The notes under the pieces: generated by a model
Database searches by the model: none
Seen by the model: the letters and a program-made list of their open reading frames with translations, nothing else
Told to the model about the DNA's origin: nothing
Program-made: the position numbers and the translations under genes
In this document: positions 59,479 through 64,000 of the stretch, piece by piece
How positions within the stretch are numbered: the stretch's first letter is position 1
Layout: every line of letters starts with the position of its first letter
NCBI GenBank assembly: GCA_023953835.1
Contig: JAMLJB010000001.1
Coordinates: forward strand, 1,116,001 to 1,180,000
Length of the DNA stretch: 64,000 bases
Source of the DNA: Rhizobiaceae bacterium
GTDB lineage: Bacteria; Pseudomonadota; Alphaproteobacteria; Rhizobiales; Rhizobiaceae
Reading direction: 5' to 3'

Positions 59479-60213
59479 ATGGGCGCGGCTGCGGCCGCGC
59501 TTCTCATCGTCGCAAGCTTCTTCACCTCCGCGCTGACCGCCTCCTTCGGTGTTGGCGGCGGGGTCGCGATGCTGGCGCTGCTCGGCATGTTCGTACCCGT
59601 TTCGGTGCTGATCCCGGTCCATGGCGCCGTGCAACTGGGTTCCAACACCGGCAGGGCCTGGGTCCAGCGCGCGTCGATTCGGATGGATGTGGCGGCGCCC
59701 TTCATCGCAGGCAGCGTGATCGGCGCGGTTGCAGGCGTGTTTCTCGTTGTGCAGCTTCCCGATGCGCTGATGAAGATCGTTCTCGGCGCTTTCATCCTGC
59801 TGATCACATGGGCGAAGATTCCCGGCATCGATCGCCTGGGCAGGGCCGGGCTTGCCGTTGCAAGCGCGGTGCTCGCCCTAGTTTCCATGATCGTCGGTGC
59901 GACCGGACCGCTGGTTTCGCCGATCCTCGCGCAGTTCATACCGAACGACCGCAAGGCACTTGTCGCGACTCATGCAGCCAGCATGGTGGCCCAGCACGGG
60001 CTAAAGATACTGGTCTTCGGCCTCGCCGGATTTGCCTTCGGCGACTGGCTGCCAATGGTGGGGGCGATGATCTTCACCGGCTATCTCGGCACGCGCTATG
60101 GTAGCCTGCTGCTGGACAGGATGCCGGAGCAGGCCTTCCGCACATGGTTCAGGATCGGCCTGACACTGCTGGCGATCGATCTTGTCCGGCGCGGGCTGAT
60201 GGCTTCCGTCTGA
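59479..60213 (+). CDS. TSUP (TauE/SafE) family permease
   Basis: 244 residues with about seven helices; TASFGVGGGVAMLALLG and GATGPLVSPILAQFI are the paired TSUP motifs. Exports or imports sulfur-containing anions. The start is uncertain: ATG at 59479 lacks a clear ribosome site, but no better upstream start exists in frame without invading the previous gene. Convergent with uppP. Confidence 0.85.
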   Translation: MGAAAAALLIVASFFTSALTASFGVGGGVAMLALLGMFVPVSVLIPVHGAVQLGSNTGRAWVQRASIRMDVAAPFIAGSVIGAVAGVFLVVQLPDALMKIVLGAFILLITWAKIPGIDRLGRAGLAVASAVLALVSMIVGATGPLVSPILAQFIPNDRKALVATHAASMVAQHGLKILVFGLAGFAFGDWLPMVGAMIFTGYLGTRYGSLLLDRMPEQAFRTWFRIGLTLLAIDLVRRGLMASV

Positions 60214-60216
60214 GGA

Positions 60217-61023
60217 TCAGCCGTAGACCAGCAGGGCGGCAAGCCCGAGCCCGCCGACAATCAGACGCCACCAGCCGAACACCGAATAGCCGTGCTTCGA
60301 TACGTAGCCCAGCAACGAGCGCACGACGATGACCGCCATCACGAAGGCAGCGACGAAGCCGGTTGCGATGATCGGCAGGTCGGCTGCGGAGAGAATGTCG
60401 CGGTTCTTGAAGAGATCGAACGCGAAGGCCCCGGCCATGGTGGGCATTGCGAGAAAGAAGGAAAACTCCGCCGCAGACCGCTTGTCGGCCCCCATCAGCA
60501 ATGATCCGACGATGGTCGCACCGGAACGCGAGGTGCCCGGAATCATGGCAAGGCATTGCACGAGGCCGATCTTGAAGCAGAGCGACAGCGGGAAATCCAT
60601 CACATCGAAATAGCGCGGCTTCAGAGGCGCGCGATCAATAAGAAGCAGGATGACACCGCCGATGATCAGCATGATGCAGATCAGTATGGGCGTCTCGAAC
60701 AGCACGGTCTTTATGAAATCATGCGCAAGGGCGCCGATGACGGCGGCAGGCAGAAAGGCAAGCAAGATTCCCGCCACGAAGCGCTGTGTTTTGGGGTCGG
60801 AGGGCAGGTTGCGCGCAAGGTCGATCAGCTTTCCGGCATAGACGGAGAGGATGGCAAGGATCGCGCCGAGCTGGATCAGCACCTCGAATGCCTTGCCCGT
60901 GGACTGGAAGCCCAGGAAGTGGCCCGCAAGGAGGATATGGCCGGTCGAGGACACCGGCAGAAATTCGGTCAACCCTTCCAGCAGGCCGAGCAGAAGCGCT
61001 TCGACAATCGTCTGATTTTCCAT
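60217..61023 (-). CDS. uppP: undecaprenyl-diphosphatase
   Basis: 268 residues, eight helices. [15 protein letters not shown] and the GTSRSG motif carry the catalytic residues. Recycles C55-PP to C55-P for peptidoglycan and gives bacitracin tolerance. Three bases from the TSUP stop, convergent. Confidence 0.97.
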   Translation of the reverse strand: MENQTIVEALLLGLLEGLTEFLPVSSTGHILLAGHFLGFQSTGKAFEVLIQLGAILAILSVYAGKLIDLARNLPSDPKTQRFVAGILLAFLPAAVIGALAHDFIKTVLFETPILICIMLIIGGVILLLIDRAPLKPRYFDVMDFPLSLCFKIGLVQCLAMIPGTSRSGATIVGSLLMGADKRSAAEFSFFLAMPTMAGAFAFDLFKNRDILSAADLPIIATGFVAAFVMAVIVVRSLLGYVSKHGYSVFGWWRLIVGGLGLAALLVYG

Positions 61024-61171
61024 GATGCTCTCGGATGTGGCGGGAGTGCATTCCCTGCGATTGCTTGTGTTCGCCCCGAACAGACCCTATAGGTCTCTGC
61101 GATTCTGCCCAAGGGCGACCGAAGACTTATCGGGCCGGCACGCAGTTTACCAGATCATTCGTTGCAAATTC

Positions 61172-61864
61172 ATGCTCACGCTCTTCCATCATCCATTGCT
61201 TCCGTCATCCCGGTTCATCCGGCTCGCCTTTGGAGAGAACGGAGAGGAACTGGAGCTGATCGAGGAACTGCCCTGGAGCCGACGCAAGGAGTTTCTGGCG
61301 ATCAATCCGGCGGGTTCGCTGCCGGTGTTGCTCGCCGAGGGCGACGTTCCAATCGTGGGCGCAACCGTGATTGCCGAATATCTGGATGAAACGCGAGGCA
61401 TATTGAAGCGGGACCGGCGGCTGCTGGCGGAAAACCCGATGGATCGCGCGGAAATTCGCCGGCTGGTCGACTGGTATCTGGTCAAGCTCGACGGCGAGGT
61501 CAGCCGCCATCTGGTGCGCGAACGCATATTCAAGCCCATGATGCCGAAGGAACTGGGAGGAGGCTCGCCCGATTCCACCGCGATCCGTACGGCCCGCGCA
61601 AACATCAAGCAGCATATGAAATACACCAACTGGCTGGCCGGATCGCGCAACTGGCTGGCCGGTCCGCGCCTGACCTATGCCGACCTCGCAGCAGCGGCGG
61701 CGCTTTCGGTGCTCGACTATCTGGGCGAGGTGGACTGGCGCGACAACAACGCCGCGCGCGAATGGTATGCACGCGTCAAGTCGCGTCCATCTTTCCGTTC
61801 GCTGCTCAACGATCGCATCAGGGGCCTTGCCCCGGCAGCGCACTATGCGGACCTCGATTTCTAG
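61172..61864 (+). CDS. glutathione S-transferase family protein
   Basis: 230 residues starting MLTLFHHPLLPSSRFIRLA. Thioredoxin fold with NPAGSLPVLL and GATVIAEYLDE, helical domain with GPRLTYADLAAAAAL. ATG at 61172; an earlier in-frame ATG at 61022 is unlikely. Overlaps queG by 20 bases. Confidence 0.9.
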   Translation: MLTLFHHPLLPSSRFIRLAFGENGEELELIEELPWSRRKEFLAINPAGSLPVLLAEGDVPIVGATVIAEYLDETRGILKRDRRLLAENPMDRAEIRRLVDWYLVKLDGEVSRHLVRERIFKPMMPKELGGGSPDSTAIRTARANIKQHMKYTNWLAGSRNWLAGPRLTYADLAAAAALSVLDYLGEVDWRDNNAAREWYARVKSRPSFRSLLNDRIRGLAPAAHYADLDF

Positions 61865-63005
61865 CGATAAGCTCCGGGCGCTCATCGAGCGCGATGCCCG
61901 CAAGGCGGGGTTCGATGTCGTGGGCGTGACAACTCCTGACGCCGCGCCGCTGGCAGGAAAGCAACTCGAGCAATTCGTCGCCGCAGGTTTTCACGGTTCG
62001 ATGGCATGGCTGGAAGAAACGCTGCGGCGCAGGAGCGATCCCCGGAACCTGTGGCCGGAAGTCCGCTCCATCGTCATGCTGGCGATGAACTACGGCCCCG
62101 ACAGCGACCCGCTGGACGATTTGAAGCGGCGCGACCGCGCGACGATTTCCGTCTACGCGCGCAACCGCGACTATCACGATGTCATCAAGGGGCGGTTGAA
62201 GGAAATTGCCGGCAGGATCGCCGCGCAGGGCGACGCCGATGTCAAGGTTTTCGTGGATACCGCGCCGGTCATGGAAAAGACGCTGGCCGCAGCGGCTGGC
62301 ATCGGCTGGCAAGGCAAGCACACCAATCTCGTCAGCCGCACATATGGTTCGTGGCTGTTCCTCGGCTCCATATTCACGACTGCCGTGCTGGAACCCAACG
62401 CGCCCGAAGCCGACCATTGCGGCTCGTGCCGCGCCTGCCTCGACATTTGCCCGACAAACGCGTTTCCCGAACCCTACAGGCTCGATGCGCGGCGCTGCAT
62501 TTCCTATCTGACCATCGAGAACAAAGGACCGATCCCGCACGCTTTCCGTGCGGCGATGGGCAACCGCATCTATGGCTGTGACGACTGCCTTGCGGTCTGC
62601 CCCTGGAACAAGTTTGCAAGCATGGCGTCGCAAGCCAAGCTCGCGGCGCGCGACGATTTGCGTTCCCCTGCCCTCTCCGATTTGCTGGCCTTGGACGATG
62701 CCTCGTTTCGCCATCGGTTTTCCGGCTCGCCGGTGAAGCGGATAGGGCGGGACCGCTTCATCCGCAACGTGCTGATCGCGGCGGGAAATTCCGCCGAGCC
62801 GGCGCTCGCCGAACCATGCAAGCGCTTGTTGCAGGATGACTCTCCATTGGTTCGCGGTGCGGCGGTGTGGGCACTGTCGCGCCTGCTGGATCGTTCGACG
62901 CTGGCCGGGCTGGCGAGCGACGACCCCGATGCGGACGTGGTGCACGAATGGCGTCTTGCGCTCGCATCCGATACGGGTGATGCAGCCATGGGAGGTGGTG
63001 GATGA
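61845..63005 (+). CDS. queG: epoxyqueuosine reductase
   Basis: 386 residues from MRTSISSDKLRALIERD. Cobalamin-binding N-domain, then two 4Fe-4S motifs CGSCRACLDICP (near 192) and CDDCLAVCPWN (near 245), and a C-terminal HEAT-like domain. Reduces epoxyqueuosine to queuosine in tRNA. Start lies inside the GST gene (20-base overlap); stop overlaps the next ATG. Confidence 0.97.
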   Translation: MRTSISSDKLRALIERDARKAGFDVVGVTTPDAAPLAGKQLEQFVAAGFHGSMAWLEETLRRRSDPRNLWPEVRSIVMLAMNYGPDSDPLDDLKRRDRATISVYARNRDYHDVIKGRLKEIAGRIAAQGDADVKVFVDTAPVMEKTLAAAAGIGWQGKHTNLVSRTYGSWLFLGSIFTTAVLEPNAPEADHCGSCRACLDICPTNAFPEPYRLDARRCISYLTIENKGPIPHAFRAAMGNRIYGCDDCLAVCPWNKFASMASQAKLAARDDLRSPALSDLLALDDASFRHRFSGSPVKRIGRDRFIRNVLIAAGNSAEPALAEPCKRLLQDDSPLVRGAAVWALSRLLDRSTLAGLASDDPDADVVHEWRLALASDTGDAAMGGGG

Positions 63006-63904
63006 ACGTGCTGGTGTTCGGCGCAGGCTATTCGGGCAGGCGCTTTGCCGAGATGCGGCCCGGCGGCGTGGCGATTGCCGGCACCACGCGCACCCGCGAA
63101 AAGTTCGGCATGCTGCGCGGCGCAGGCATCGAACCGTTCGTCTTTTCCGGCCAGCCGATCGAGAATGGATTGCAGCAGGTAATGGAGGAAGCCACGCATC
63201 TGGTCGTGTCTATTGCACCGGACGATGCAGGCGATCCGATATTGGCGGCCCTTGCAAGCTTGCCCGGCGCAATGCCGAAGCTGAGATGGATCGGCTATCT
63301 TTCGACCGTCGGCGTGTACGGCGACTATGGCGGAATGTGGGTGCACGAAGGCAGCAGGTGCAAGCCTGTTTCAAACCGCTCGCGCCTGAGAGTCGACGCT
63401 GAAAAGGCGTGGCTGGATTTTGCCGCGTCGCGGGGCCTGCCTGCCGCCATATTGCGCCTTTCGGGGATCTACGGGCCGGGCCGCAACGCCTTCGTGAACC
63501 TTCACAACGGGACGGCCAAAAGGCTGATAAAGCCGGGGCAGGTGTTCAATCGTATTCACGTCGACGACATTGCCGGCTCGATCTGGCATCTTGTGGCTTC
63601 CGGTACGGGTGGCATATTCAACGTCACGGACGACGAGCCTGCACCCCCGCAGGATGTCGTGACATATGCCGCGCAATTGATGAGCGTCGAGCCACCACCC
63701 GAAATTCCTTTCGCGTCTGCCCAACTTTCGCCAATGGCGCGCTCTTTCTATGGCGAGAGCAAGAGGGTGTCGAACGCATTGCTCAAGGCTGAGGGCTATT
63801 CATTCCGCTACCCGGACTATCGGGCAGCACTTTCGGCAATGTGGCGTGAAGGGAATTGGCGGGGATCGGACCGTTCCGATGCGCGCAGCCCCATAAGACC
63901 GTAG
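63002..63904 (+). CDS. NAD-dependent epimerase/dehydratase-like protein
   Basis: 300 residues. VFGAGYSGRRFAEM is a short nucleotide-binding loop, then YLSTVGVYGDYGG and RIHVDDIA, as in atypical extended SDRs. ATGA overlap with queG. Substrate unknown. Confidence 0.87.
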   Translation: MNVLVFGAGYSGRRFAEMRPGGVAIAGTTRTREKFGMLRGAGIEPFVFSGQPIENGLQQVMEEATHLVVSIAPDDAGDPILAALASLPGAMPKLRWIGYLSTVGVYGDYGGMWVHEGSRCKPVSNRSRLRVDAEKAWLDFAASRGLPAAILRLSGIYGPGRNAFVNLHNGTAKRLIKPGQVFNRIHVDDIAGSIWHLVASGTGGIFNVTDDEPAPPQDVVTYAAQLMSVEPPPEIPFASAQLSPMARSFYGESKRVSNALLKAEGYSFRYPDYRAALSAMWREGNWRGSDRSDARSPIRP

Positions 63905-64000
63905 GGACCGGGCGAGGTGAGAATTTACGATTGCGTAACCATCCCGCTCCAATCTTGCACCGCATTTTTTCGGGGACGCTGACATGACCGGATGGGTTGA

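Noticed and set aside
61082..61096. Short inverted repeat AGACC-N5-GGTCT between uppP and the GST gene
   Set aside because: Five-base arms are expected by chance; no further support.
63984..64000. ATG at 63984 as the start of another gene
   Set aside because: Only 17 bases remain and there is no clear ribosome site; the frame cannot be assessed.

Overview
The window is GC-rich, gene-dense chromosomal DNA from an alphaproteobacterium of the order Hyphomicrobiales (Rhizobiales), most like the Mesorhizobium/Nitratireductor/Phyllobacteriaceae group. Pointers are the TsaE-phosphotransferase fusion followed by a MurU-like gene and addBA, the run trpF-trpB-trpA-accD-folC, alphaproteobacterial AddAB in place of RecBCD, a PmtA-type phospholipid N-methyltransferase, an alphaproteobacterial RpoH promoter before dnaK, an EcfG-type general-stress promoter before csbD, and a NodF/NodE-like ACP and ketosynthase pair. 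The genus call is inference from recalled gene content. I saw no rRNA or tRNA genes, CRISPR arrays, transposases, prophage genes or attachment sites. No stretch over 300 bases lacks a gene.

1-9014 (+): translationally coupled tsaE/amgK fusion (5' end missing), murU, addB, addA, then trxA. 9063-16091 (-): a YgjP-like metallohydrolase, trpF, trpB, trpA, accD and folC in series, with a Gfo/Idh/MocA oxidoreductase upstream. 16210-18723: a TPR-glycosyltransferase protein (+), then a cytochrome b561/YceI pair (-). 18783-25292 (-): infC (AUU start), an ICMT-family membrane methyltransferase, rpmI, rplT, a BUD32-like kinase, pheS and pheT, a translation-factor cluster with two non-canonical genes in it.

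25531-36992 (+): hydrolase and BenE-type transporter, DUF2852 protein, dnaK and dnaJ, pmtA, an FMN reductase, pyrF, a DUF1330 protein, an intracellular PHB depolymerase, a secreted transglutaminase-like cysteine peptidase and an EamA permease with a structured leader. 37010-47842: class II aldolase (-), LysE exporter (+), a branched-chain-amino-acid-type ABC operon livF/G/M/H plus a Tat-exported binding protein (-), an unrecognised polytopic membrane protein coupled to pncB (-), and a MATE exporter (-). 48016-55661 (+): ferredoxin-reductase-like flavoprotein, NhaD-like antiporter, a lipoprotein DD-peptidase, comM, a mutarotase-like protein with a FrcK-like kinase, and a Lys/Ala/Pro-rich histone-H1-like protein. 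55753-63904: NodF-like ACP, NodE-like ketosynthase and GST (-), csbD (-), a complex-I-NDUFA9-like protein and a TSUP permease (+), uppP (-), then GST, queG and an epimerase-like protein (+).

Most of the window is housekeeping. The least explained items are the NodFE-like pair whose ACP has His in place of the usual Asp before the carrier serine, the structured leader before the EamA gene, the kinase-like gene overlapping pheS, the methyltransferase between infC and rpmI, and the membrane protein coupled to pncB.
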